Origin: Oxytricha trifallax
Lineage: Eukaryota; Ciliophora; Spirotrichea; Sporadotrichida; Oxytrichidae
Assembly (NCBI GenBank): GCA_000711775.1
Contig: ARYC01000132.1
Location: 1 to 64,000 of the forward strand
Length of the DNA: 64,000 bases
Reading direction: 5' to 3'
Position 1 is the first letter of the stretch. Each line of letters starts with the position of its first letter. Positions 10,236 through 20,024 of this stretch are shown one piece after another. The notes beneath the pieces are model-generated. The model saw nothing but the letters and a program-made list of their open reading frames with translations, had not been told where the DNA came from and did not search any database. Position numbers and translations under genes: made by a program.

Positions 10236-10965
10236 ATTCTCTCTGAGCTTATGTAGTAACTCTTTATACTACTCTCGCTTAATAGAGCGAGGATGAATGA
10301 CATAACTTTCTAAGCCTGAATCTTCGCTATTACCAGCTAAAATTACAAAGGTGACAACCTTAACTTTCTATTCATAAACTTCTATATTATCATACTTCTT
10401 GTACCATGACTTCTTAATAAACGTGTTGAAGGTGAATACAGCTTCATCAGCGTGTATGAACTTGATGTTATTAACAATCTCCCTCTGTATTTAATCATAT
10501 ATAAAGTATGAATTATTACTATAAAATGGCACTATAAAATCAATCACTCTCCTCACTTTGTTGACAGTCTTGAAAGTAATACCATTTCTTATATAAATGT
10601 TGGCAATATAGTTTAAGGAGAGATACGCATGTCAGGAAACTTGCGATGAAACATCACAGTTCGCAAGTCTAGTGGAAAGTGTGCCCAATACTTTAAAATC
10701 TTCGAGTCGCAGACGTAGTCAATATGGTGCTGTGAGAACTTTTATTTTCTTGCAGGATGCTTTCAAGTGCCTGAATTATAATGCTAAACAGCCAACAAGC
10801 TATCATACCTAACTGTTGAGGCACTCTTGCGCTGGAGCTTTGCTATTGATGCATAATTCATTACTGGTTTGACTAAGTCTATATTAATACTTGTACCATA
10901 CCTCAGCTTAAGCAGTAAATATAAATATTTCTCATCATAAATAGACCCTAAATTTAGCTAATTTT
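10236..10965 (-). pseudogene. TBE#3 transposase, N-terminal two thirds, broken
   Basis: The minus strand matches the TBE transposase from YDEKYLYLLLKLRYGTSIN through HFPLD and MFHRKFPDMRIS. It reaches the first catalytic Asp region (HADEAVF) and a degraded NRARMN region near the fusion. The second Asp and the Glu are deleted. Several frameshifts occur in the middle. No in-frame ATG is visible. Confidence 0.78.
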
Positions 10966-11078
10966 TTTTTCTAATTTTGCAATTTGACCTAATTTCTCTA
11001 CTAACCCCAATAAGACCCCCAACTATACCCTACAAATCAAAGCACTTTTAAACCTCACTAATGGGTCTTGGGGTTTTG

Positions 11079-11892
11079 ATTGAAGAAATCTAATAAAATT
11101 GAGAAATCAGTACAAATTAATTATCAAAAATATTATAGTTATATTTTTAGAATTTGATAATTTGGGGAAGAAGATTATTAAATAATTACCAAATTGTTCT
11201 ATTAATTTATTAAAAAGTTTAATCAATTATACTCATTTAATATGTTAATTTGGAATTAATTTAAGCAACATATTAGCTTGAAAAAAATTAAACTCTTGTA
11301 CTTTATGTATTTTTAAATTTCTATCACAAGTAGTCTTATTTGATTCATTTTTTATTGTTACTGTATTATTGATCATAACTTTTTGATTTTAAATTTTTGT
11401 AATGATCAATTAATTAACGCAATAAAATTATATATTTCTATATTATACTTAAATGAAAGAAAAATAAAATGTTATATCTTTCAAACATCTTAAATCTAAG
11501 TTGCAATTTACAAAATAAAATTTATTAGGTAAGTAATAGTATTGTAAACTTTACTTTTTAAATTCAACAAACATCTGAATTTAAGCACTATCATATTAAA
11601 ACTAAAATAATTAATACTAATCTTAAAATAAAATTTAAAATCAGCGCTTTTCAAATTTAATAGAATTATAGGATATAGAAATTATTAAGATTATCTATGA
11701 ATCTTTTAAATTACTACTACACTTATATATCGGTATTGAAATATTGCAAATAATCATAAAAATTAACTCTAAAGTGAAAAAAATACTATAAATAAGAATT
11801 CTAACACAACTAATGAATGAATATTTAAATATATATATATATATAATTAATGCCTATTTTGATATTTAAAAAAGTTATTTTTTCCTATTTTA
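11079..11892. other. AT-rich spacer, no gene seen
   Basis: Very AT-rich with long A and T runs and a short (AT)n tract near 11,827. No ORF with coding character and no clear inverted repeat was found. Confidence 0.6.
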
Positions 11893-12060
11893 TCAATTTT
11901 GCTAAAATAGAATTGAATTGGGAAAATAAGATAAATAAATAAATATCATTTGAATTATTAATAATAACTGCCACTAAATACAGTAGCTTATAGATCAAAT
12001 TGGGTCATAAGTACTTACCGTTATGTTCCTGATAGTAAGTACACTGTTAATTTTGAATGT
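11893..12060. repeat. Decayed half of a palindromic element (family of 31,590-32,690)
   Basis: The stretch shares an ordered set of blocks with the left arm at 31,600-31,760: GCTAAAATA-AATTGAATTGG, ATAACTGCCACTA, ATCAAATT and TTACCGTTATGTT. No partner arm is present nearby, so it looks like one surviving arm of an old palindromic element. Confidence 0.6.
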
Positions 12061-12177
12061 TTTTTTTTCTTCTAAAAAATGTCATTTGACCGGTTTGACT
12101 CAAGGATTTTTGTGGTCAAATTCCTCGGATTTAGAAATGAATTAGATTTAATTTTTAAATTATTAAATTATTTTAAT

Positions 12178-13020
12178 ATATAAATATAATAATTATGGAT
12201 TTGACCGGTTTGACCCATTTGACCGGTTTGACCTGGGTATATTTCAGGTCAAGTGATTTATGTGTAAAGTGATATGTAATATATTAAAACTATTAATTAA
12301 TAAAAACATGAGTATCAGTAATAGCGCTGGAATCGCTAATGCATAGAGTGCCGGTGCAATCAAACTAGCTCTATCAGTGTAGTAGGTCAGTCTAGCCATC
12401 GGTACAGTGCTGCTGTCGGTCGGCTGTAGCCATCATATTTCTCAATTAGCCAATATAGAGAGCACCTGACTTAGCATTGTAGAAGTTGATGGATTTACTT
12501 TCAAGAAGGATTCCGTTTGTGGCATCAGGCTTAAGGAATGCGTTACAATCGTGGTTGGTGTTCAAGAAACAATAGATGTAATCTCCAATCTTGGAGAGAA
12601 AAGTAATTGACTCAGATGCAGTACTTGAGAGGTTGAAAGTAGTGAATCGAATAGGAATGGCGAAATCGTTTAATTTCATTAGATAGACATCATCAGTGTT
12701 AAGGTATTGATATTGCAGGAAATCAACATCTTAATGGAGACCACCGGCAGTATAGATTTGAGTGCGGTAAGTAGGACCGACAGCAGCACTGACCCGATGG
12801 CTAGACTGACCTACTACACCGATAGAGCTAGTTTGATTGCACCGGCACTCTATGCATTAGCGATTCCAGCGCTATTACTGATACTCATGTTTTTATTAAT
12901 TAATAGTTTTAATATATTACATATAACTTTACACATAAATCACTTGACCTGAAATATACCCAGGTCAAACCGGTCAAATGGGTAAAACCGGTCAAATCCA
13001 TAATTATTATATTTATATAA
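12178..13020. repeat. Palindromic element with arms of about 245 bp around a coding-like core
   Basis: The left arm (12,178-12,421) and right arm (12,774-13,020) are near-perfect reverse complements. Both contain two copies of a 16-bp motif TTTGACCGGTTTGACC and a GC-rich inner part. The 350-bp core (12,423-12,773) has no inverted partner. The right arm ends directly at the C4A4C4 end of the large block at 13,021. Each arm reads as MARLTYYTDRASLIAPALYA plus a hydrophobic stretch in one frame, but strand and frame are uncertain. Confidence 0.85.
12374..12890 (-). CDS. Unrecognised coding-like frame in the palindrome core
   Basis: The minus strand is open in the ciliate code from the right arm through the core to TGA 12,374. 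The core reads like an ordinary protein: QIYTAGGLHQDVDFLQYQY, LNTDDVYLMKLNDFAIPIRF, FLNTNHDCNAFLKPDATNG, FYNAKSGALYIG. Codon use is balanced compared with the AT-rich surroundings. No family was recognised, and there is no start codon with a clear context. It may be a macronuclear-destined segment of a host gene flanked by inverted repeats, or the cargo of the palindromic element. Confidence 0.45.
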
Positions 13021-13257
13021 TACCCCAAAACCCCTTTGAATAGGAAGTTGTATTAATTCATAATTTAAATTTAAATTCAAGTATATTATTATTAATATTT
13101 GGTTGCTAGTCATATTTTAAACTAGGGTCTTATATATATATATAGGGGGTCTTCACAAATCAACAAGCAACCAAATTAAATGAGTGAGTATTTAAGACTT
13201 TTAATATTATTAATCAGACTTAAAAATTATTCATTCTAACTGTTGGACTGAGACTCC

Positions 13258-13761
13258 ATGGATAACACATAGCCCAACAAGAAGGACCACTACGAGCCGC
13301 CTCTGACCTCGCCCTCGGTGCAGCTGTCGCCCTCCGTGCTGCCGCCGGGCATTGACCTTGAGCTTGGCGAAGAGCCCTTGATGATCTGGTGGGAGCTGGC
13401 CCCGAAGATTGCATGCCTACTGTAGAGCATCTCCCTCAAAGAGCACTCCATTCAGAGCTTCGTCGAGATCTTGAAGACCCTCTTCAACTCACACACAGTC
13501 AATCAACATTGGGTCCTCATTTCTAGGGAGATCGAGCGCCATGCTGGGAAGCAGAGCCTTGAGCTTGCATTGAGGACGCCAAACGAGAAGGAAGGGGACC
13601 CCATAGGAGGCTTAGATCCTGCGCTTGGTGATTAGAAGCAATCAGAGCCGTTAAAGGGCGTGCCCAAGGTTAGAGGTGGGGGCCCTATTTAATACATACG
13701 TTAGAACCAAATCAAACAGAACTACCATTAACAAGCACATGTTCTCTTCACTGTAAATTGA
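13258..13761 (+). CDS. Large element ORF A1, unrecognised
   Basis: ATG 13,258 (MDNTQPNKKDHYEPPL) to TGA 13,759-13,761, 167 residues with two TAG and a few TAA codons read as Gln. It has a Pro/Ser-rich N-terminus (SPSVQLSPSVLPPG), then WWELAPKIACLLQSISLKEH and a helical FVEILKTLFNS segment. A possible splice donor (AAG/GTTAGAGG) at 13,669 could join it to ORF A2, whose ATG lies 20 bp before this stop. No domain was recognised. Confidence 0.5.
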
Positions 13762-15280
13762 ATTCACGCAAACGAATCACTCGCCCTCAGTACTGTCCTT
13801 TGATGGATGTGCAGATCCATCTGAAGGAGTGTCATCATGGGGTGGTGACTTACCTAATAATAAGAGAGACGTTTAGAAACACGATATAGTATCAAAAATT
13901 AAAAAATAACTAATAGATGATGAACTACTACGAGCTAAGTACCAAAGAAAGATAAAAATACTTAATAGGCAAAAACAACCGAGACTAGACGATAAGCAGC
14001 TGGCATTGTATACCCGACCTTCCCCATTACAGCAAGAGTTCTCTGATACAGTTAATGGCATACTAAGACTCCTCGTCCAAGCTGAGAAGCAAGAACAAGA
14101 TGCAATTCACTAGCAACTATTCTTGGTAATGTAGCTGATAATCGAATCAAGATCATGATAAGAGCACCTTCATCCTGGGGACGGCTTTCATCCTCATGAA
14201 TGCCGTCGCCGCTACCTCTCCACAAGGTTATTCTAGAAGAATAGCTTCTACAGGCACTCGGGAGCCTGCATATTCACAAACGGGAACTAATCATTTTAAG
14301 ATAAAGCCCTGCAGCGCCTTTACAGGACAATCAACAAGCTGCATCGAAATCAAGATGATGGGGCCTCTCAAACCATGAGACAGTCTTTCAATGACACTCT
14401 CAGCACAAACACATATTCCAAGCGCACTCTACACATCGTGCATCGCAGTCGTTTGATGGGGCTAAGAAGGATGTAGCAAAGCCTTCTTAGAAAGGATTGG
14501 TTGACTACTAGCGCACCTCTAAGCACAGCATTATATCGAGCCATTGAGTCCATAAGATCTTAATCGGCCGAAGAACAGCCTCAAACCTACATTCCTTAGA
14601 CGGACAACCATCCCTTCACCTTACATTAAGAAAATCCAAAGGATGTTCATATACCTAAGAATTCTAATATCATGAACACGCATTATTAAACCGAAACTAT
14701 ATTGAATACTTTTTGTATCGTCAAGTAATAGATTGAGAGTCTACCTTAATAAGAACCCCATGTCATTAAAGCTGGTACTCTCATTCACCAGTCGCATATA
14801 GTGAGCAACGTTATCACAACGAATAGTCTTCGAAAGCAGCTGAACTGTCTGATGAAGAATCTTAAGAATAGTAACAAATGGGAAGGGGAACACAATCAGT
14901 GGCGACACGACCTAAAAGGAATTATTACTAGACTCGTCGCTGATTGGAGATCCATTCTAAAGTCCAAGAAGCATGATGTGAACCAGCAGCTTTTGTTGAC
15001 TGATGCGCACTCTCTTGACTGTTAAACCATTAGTATTGATGTGGTTCTCGACCCCTTATCAAAGAAAACGATATCAAAGAAGGAAAAAATGATTACCATG
15101 CCCTAAAATACATTAAGCACTTTTCAAGCTAAACGAAATAGCGTGGCCTTCCTTTTAGCCCAGTTGAACGACCTCCATATGACCATTAGTTCTTGCATTC
15201 ATGTTGTGGAGCGCATTGCCCACTGCGCATTGGTATAGCAATTCGAGCCCAAGCTTGCCCAACTCTGTGCCTGGAGATGA
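13739..15280 (+). pseudogene. Large element ORF A2, long helical protein with one in-frame TGA
   Basis: From ATG 13,739 (MFSSLQIEFTQTNHSPS) one frame runs 514 codons to TGA 15,278-15,280, broken only by TGA 14,156-14,158. The first part is rich in Lys, Arg and Gln and probably coiled coil (ELLRAKYQRKIKILNRQKQ). The last 150 residues include LKNSNKWEGEHNQWRHDLKG and FLLAQLNDLHMTISSC. No catalytic motif was recognised. The lone TGA could be a mutation or an unrecognised intron. It may be a structural or DNA-binding accessory of the element. Confidence 0.5.
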
Positions 15281-15309
15281 TCACCAGGAACGCTTCATGC
15301 TCCCTAGCT

Positions 15310-15972
15310 ATGGAAGAACAGAATAGCGATCAGTCAATGAAGCTACGCAGCGTGAAGGTCTAAGACAAAGGCTGGGTGATAAACGCGAGACAGTATGCTT
15401 ACTAATAGGTGCTAGAATAGCTTGAGAACAGCTACGGATACGTACTGCGTGGCAGCAAGGTGATACCCAGCACCATAAGGGCTGCTGCGGAGTGGATTGA
15501 AAAGATTCCTCAAACAATTAAGGAGATGCTGTAGCTTGAAGCGAAGAGTCAGGACCCCAAGTACATAATGCTGTTTGGACATTGCAACGTAGCGCAAATA
15601 CTATCTACGCGAGCTTTCCTCTTAGAGGACGTCGACTGCCGCCATGTGGAGTATGACAAAAGTCTTCAGGTCACCTTTTCCAAGCATCGTAGAGGCAGGG
15701 TGTTGAAGACGATTTAGCACACAGAACATAAGTGCAATAATGATGAACGAGTGGAGCTGGATAACCCGTCTCCAACTCATCAGTCAAATGATCTACCTGA
15801 GAGCATTCAATCAACTATGTAAGGTAGGGATGAAGAAGGGAGCAGGAGTAGAACTGCAATTGAAATGTGCAAAGACTAGGAGCGCGAATTGGATTAACTG
15901 ACAATAGAGATAGAAAATAACAACCCCATTTAGCAAGAGTTGGCACTGCCCCATGAGCAACATTAACAGTGA
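15310..15972 (+). CDS. Large element ORF B, 220 aa, unrecognised
   Basis: ATG 15,310 (MEEQNSDQSMKLRSVKVQD) to TGA 15,970-15,972 with no internal TGA, 30 bp after ORF A2. The central part has a folded look (ARQYAYQQVLEQLENSYGYV, YIMLFGHCNVAQILSTRAFL, HVEYDKSLQVTFSKHRRGR). The C-terminus is acidic and Gln-rich. It contains several TAA/TAG Gln codons. No known family was recognised. Confidence 0.6.
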
Positions 15973-16431
15973 AGGCCCTAATTGACTCTCACTACAAGCA
16001 TGATAATGAGTGGATTGACCAATCTGCATGATGTTGAATGATACTGTGCATTAATTCCATCAATGTCTTGGAACTTAAAGTTGCTGAATGTACTTACCTT
16101 ATCCATAGCATGGCTGAGAAGCTTCCATGCATATGCCTAACTAACTTTATTAATAACCCTTGCATCATAATCTCTCTCTCCTAATATGCAGCTATTGTTG
16201 CAACTGTTCTCTTCATCTTATTGGTGGGGGGCCCTAATTCGCTACTTCATATTCTTCTTACTGTGCTTACTCATTCACGAATGCAAGCTATTTAAAAGGC
16301 TTAATACACTTATAAGAAATTAAACGACCCCAAATCAAACTTAAATTGACAGTATCCCTATCAATAACACTCAAACATGCTACTGGCGTCTATTCACTCA
16401 GGGCTATTGCACTTTGGTTGTGATAATACCA
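15973..16431. other. Spacer between convergent genes of the large element
   Basis: About 460 bp between the end of ORF B and the end of the minus-strand gene C. No convincing ORF. The sequence has moderate G+C and probably holds the 3' untranslated regions of both genes. Confidence 0.45.
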
Positions 16432-17263
16432 TCAAATGTTGAACTGGGCCATGCTGAGGCTCTATGACTGCAGAGGATGGCTCTCCTGCTATGGCACTGG
16501 CTACCTGGTTTCACTCATTGTATTGATTTGCGCAGGCAACATCCTACGCTACGGCATCTGCTATGCCTCCATCTTGAGTCTCTTCACCTATAACATGTAA
16601 TCGTGCTTGTCTTGACGCAACAGGCGCTCCTCATCCTTGATCTCCTCCAGCTCCTGCTGAGTGCGTCTGCGCTTGGACTTCTGCTTCAAGGTGGACACGG
16701 CGCGTCCATTGCCCTCTGGAAGAAAGATAATTAAGAGTGGGGAGACTTACAGGGAATGTTCATGCATCTCATGAGGGCATCCGCGAACTCGGGCCGCATG
16801 TTGACATTGAGCTGCCTCTGCTCAACCTGGCGAGCGTTCCTTTTTTAGAGGGCGTTGTCAATACGCTCCTTGAGCTGGTCCGGGATGACCGTGTTCAGTA
16901 TGTCGCCAAGTCAATGACTGTCAATCTTCCTCCAGTCGCGGGGGTCTGGAAGGAACTGGAGCAAATCCTAATGCTGCGTCGCCATTTCCAGCAAGTTTCG
17001 CAACGTGAGATCCTCCAGAAAGGGGACGGCGGACACCTTGACCTGGTCGCGTCGGATATACTATACCAAAGGGGTTTGAATTGTACCATGAAATCGGAAC
17101 TTACGTTCTTGTCGCCTTTGATGATGGAGCTCAGGAAGTATGAACTCGTCTACTTCAGGCTTGGTAGATGCGCCATCCCATCCTACGTGAGGAAGAGATA
17201 CATGTCGCGCTTGCTAGTGAGCTTGGTCTGCACATCCAAGTAATTAAGTTGCTGCTGCTGCAT
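16432..17263 (-). pseudogene. Large element gene C, spliced basic coiled-coil protein
   Basis: ATG 17,263 (MQQQQLNYLDVQTKLTSKRD). Two GT-AG introns are visible: 17,104-17,043 (62 nt) and 16,750-16,716 (35 nt, GTAAGTCTCC...TTCCAG). Removing them keeps one frame to TGA 16,434-16,432, apart from a TGA at 16,913-16,911 (DWRKIDSH-stop-LGDILN). It contains VSAVPFLEDLTLRNLLEMA, MRPEFADALMRCMNIP, then a basic coiled coil (KQKSKRRRTQQELEEIKDEE) and a Gln/Ser-rich tail. It is transcribed opposite to its neighbours; its start is 194 bp from the transposase start, so the two may share a divergent promoter. Function unknown. Confidence 0.6.
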
Positions 17264-17456
17264 AGCTTTGGGTATATTAATAATTGGAATTCTCTCAGAA
17301 TCATGAGTATAAGGCCGCTAGGCTCAGGATTCTTCTGTAGTATTACCAGTAAGAATTTTTGAAATTAATATAATTACTTGGTTACAGATGAGAGTCCGCT
17401 AATCGCAAGCCTAATAGATACTGTAGAAAGAGAACGTGTCTTAAGTGATTACCGAT

Positions 17457-19673
17457 ATGAGCGTAAGTGGCAATCTGCAGATCCAACCTGATACTGCCTT
17501 TGCAGCTCACAAAGCCAAGAAGAAAAAATAGAAGAAAGCATAGGATGATGCATTAGAAGAGGCCTAGGTTGAAGAGTCTCCACCACATTAAGTTGTCAAT
17601 AAACCCCCAAAGGATGGCGACTTCATCTCCACAAACCTGATTACGGGAATGCTATAAGATGAGGCATAGGTAGTGATTGACACGCATAACCAGTAGTAGT
17701 TGAACCAGCTAAACGCCTCTCGTATGCCCATGAATGTGAGATGGGTCGTGATGAGGAGCTCATTAATACTTATGACCCCAGGGCTCATGCAAAGACGCTC
17801 ACATTGAGTAAAAATTGATGTAATTTCCAGAAATAAATGAATAATCAATAATTTATTCACACTATTTTAATCTTAATTTTTAAAAAATATATTAAAACAG
17901 CATCTATCTCGAAATTTCATCGATTTCGAGATACGTACCAATAAATTATAATTAAATTAATCAATAATCAATAGAGTCAATAAAATGAAATTTAGTTTTT
18001 AAATTATGAAAGTTCATATATAAGACTAATAATAATAACTGAATAGTTAAACATGTTTAATTAATAAAGCCTTAATATTTAAAAATTCTTAATTTAATTT
18101 ATTTTATTTATGGACTGATAATTTATTTGTAAAATAATTAATAAATGAACTTTCATAATTTAAAAACTAAATTTCATTTTATTGACTCTATTGATTATTG
18201 ATTAATTTAATTATAATTTATTGGCAAGTATCTCGAAATCGATAAAATTTCGAGATAGATGCTGTTTTAATATATTTTAAAATAATTAAGATTAAAATAG
18301 TGTGAATAAATTATTGATTATTCATTTATTTCTGGAAATTACATCAATTTTTACTCACTGTCAGAACATGCAATTCATAGTGCGCTCTCAGCAAACCAGA
18401 TACATGCGTTGGCTAAGAAGGCTATGTTATGGGCCTTCCCCGACATGGAACTGCCTACTTTAAGTGACTGTATAGGTATCAGACATGATGACCACATGTT
18501 AGAGTTGTGGGAGTCGTAAAAGAGGGACTCGTTCGACAAGTATGAAGCCATCGATGCGCCTAATGTATCCGATGTATAGGCGCCGACATTGAAGCGCTGT
18601 GATGAAAATGAGAGGCACCATCATTAGCTGTAAGAGCAGTCATATCAGTGCACTAATCGCTTGGCCCGGTCTATGAACAGCCAAGGTGTGATACCATACC
18701 TGATTTCTCGCAACTTGGGGGTCAGCAAGTCCAATGTCGAATATCTGCTAGGTGACCCTGCCGTGTACAAGGACTCGAGCAGCTTGGTAAAGAAAGGCCG
18801 ACTTCCATTTGCCATTCCATCGGAAATTCAGGCCTTCCTTAAGAGAACAATTGCGGACTAGAAGAGCGTGGTGACCATCAGGAGCCTGCAGGGCCAACTG
18901 CTCAGATGCAAAGGATATGTCATCTCGCGTCATTGTCTTCGCACATTTCTTAAGCGGGATCTCCATCTCACGTATCACAAGGTGCATCCATTGACGGCCA
19001 ACCACAACAAGATGAGGGCGAAGCTGCAGATGCAGCTTGCAGCGGGTGCTTTTATTGAGGCCTTGTGTGAGGGCAAAAAGATCATCAATGTCGACGAAGC
19101 AATCATACAGTGCACTGACTCGCGCTACTACTCCTGGGCACCACCCCATGCACACACGATGCAGTCCACCAGCAAACGTATGAGTCGAGTTTCAGTAACT
19201 GCTGCTGCTACAAGCACGGGCTGTATGCTATTTCAGGTCTTTTATGGCTATACGACATCCCGCACCTTCGTGCACTTTCTCACGAAATTGCTCAGGCATC
19301 TCAATGAATGTGACCCGAGCTGGCGACAAAAGTCAATTCTCCTTATCGATAATGCGCCCTATCATCGAACAGCATATACCACCACGATGCTCTCTGGCTT
19401 CAATGCCTCATACCTGTTCCTGGGACCCTATTAGTTTGCGATGGCTCCTGTCGAGAAGGTTTTTCGCCATATCAAGAGCGTCAACCTCAATCCATGTCAG
19501 CTGCCCGTCTCCTCCAAGTAAGGCTCTTTGATTTAATCTGTAGGAAGTAGGTGAGCGCGTATATCAGTAACCTGGCCCTTTATATCTCGAGGATGGACAT
19601 GAGGTGGTTATAATAGGAGTACCGGAAGACCCTAGTGGCAGCCCTTGACCACCTGAGCATGAGGGATGTGTGA
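17457..19673 (+). CDS. DD34E Tc1/mariner-IS630-like transposase of the large element
   Basis: From ATG 17,457 (MSVSGNLQIQPDTAFAAHK) the frame is interrupted by a palindrome (17,803-18,358) bounded by CTCAC repeats. Removing one repeat copy plus the palindrome continues the same frame (RRSLSEHAIHSAL). A 26-nt GT-AG intron lies at 19,518-19,543, and the stop is TGA 19,671-19,673, giving about 544 residues. The catalytic triad is Asp in NVDEAII, Asp in LLIDNAPYH 85 residues later, and Glu in MAPVEKVF 35 residues further (DD34E). A helix-turn-helix-like region (GVIPYLISRNLGVSKSNVEY) precedes it. It differs strongly from the TBE transposase. The N-terminal 100 residues before the palindrome are Lys/Gln-rich and could be read in another frame. 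Confidence 0.85.
17803..18358. repeat. Palindromic insertion in the transposase gene, flanked by CTCAC repeats
   Basis: Left arm from 17,806 and right arm to 18,356 are reverse complements of about 210 bp (GAGTAAAAATTGATGTAATT at each tip), with a central 125 bp. CTCAC occurs at 17,798-17,802 and 18,354-18,358. Deleting one copy plus the palindrome joins the two parts of the transposase frame exactly. It could be a foldback/MITE insertion with a 5-bp target duplication, or an IES with a 5-bp pointer. Confidence 0.85.
19518..19543 (+). other. 26-nt intron in the large-element transposase
   Basis: GTAAGGCTCT...AATCTGTAG. Removing it joins VSSK to KQVSAYISNLALY and extends the frame 43 codons to TGA 19,671. 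It is the same length as the intron in the TBE 22-kDa genes. Confidence 0.75.
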
Positions 19674-20024
19674 ATGTTGTTCTCATTTACCTCAATATTA
19701 TAATGATCGAATGGGATTTCCAGAATGCCTTCCACCAAAACTTTACATTAGAATATCTCTTGAACCAGAACGCAAATCTTGGTCGGACATTTACCCCCCG
19801 TGCTCCAGAAGACGACGAATCGAGTGGTGCCACTGGCTGGCCACGCCGGCCACCGCTACCCCCAACTTTGATGGAAATACTATTTTTTTCAAAATGGCTA
19901 TCTAATGCTTTAATGGTAAGTACAATTAATGAAACCTATATTAATTAAAATCAGAGCCCTTGCTCATTAACGGCTTTATTATTTAATTATTACTATATTA
20001 AATTTGAATTTAAAAAGAAAAAAC

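Larger units (their letters stand above)
7205..11078 (-). mobile_element. TBE#3, reversed, internally deleted and interrupted
   Basis: The right end (10,985-11,078) is a TBE terminus ending GGGTCTTGGGGTTTTG, followed by ATT. Reading leftward come a minus-strand transposase piece (10,965-10,236), a plus-strand 22-kDa piece (9752-10,235) and a minus-strand zinc-finger/kinase gene (9246-8205, resuming 7440-7205). The transposase and 22-kDa genes are fused at about 10,235, so both 3' ends, including the transposase catalytic Glu, are deleted. About 760 bp of AT-rich DNA splits the kinase gene. Its 3' end stops where TBE#2 begins, and no left terminus remains. Confidence 0.85.

Noticed and set aside
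13220..13414. 64-codon minus-strand frame with Arg/Ala-rich product
   Set aside because: It overlaps ORF A1 on the opposite strand, has a low-complexity composition from the GC-rich third positions of A1, and has no homologous frame elsewhere.
18748..19155. 135-codon minus-strand frame
   Set aside because: It is the antisense of the DD34E transposase catalytic region.
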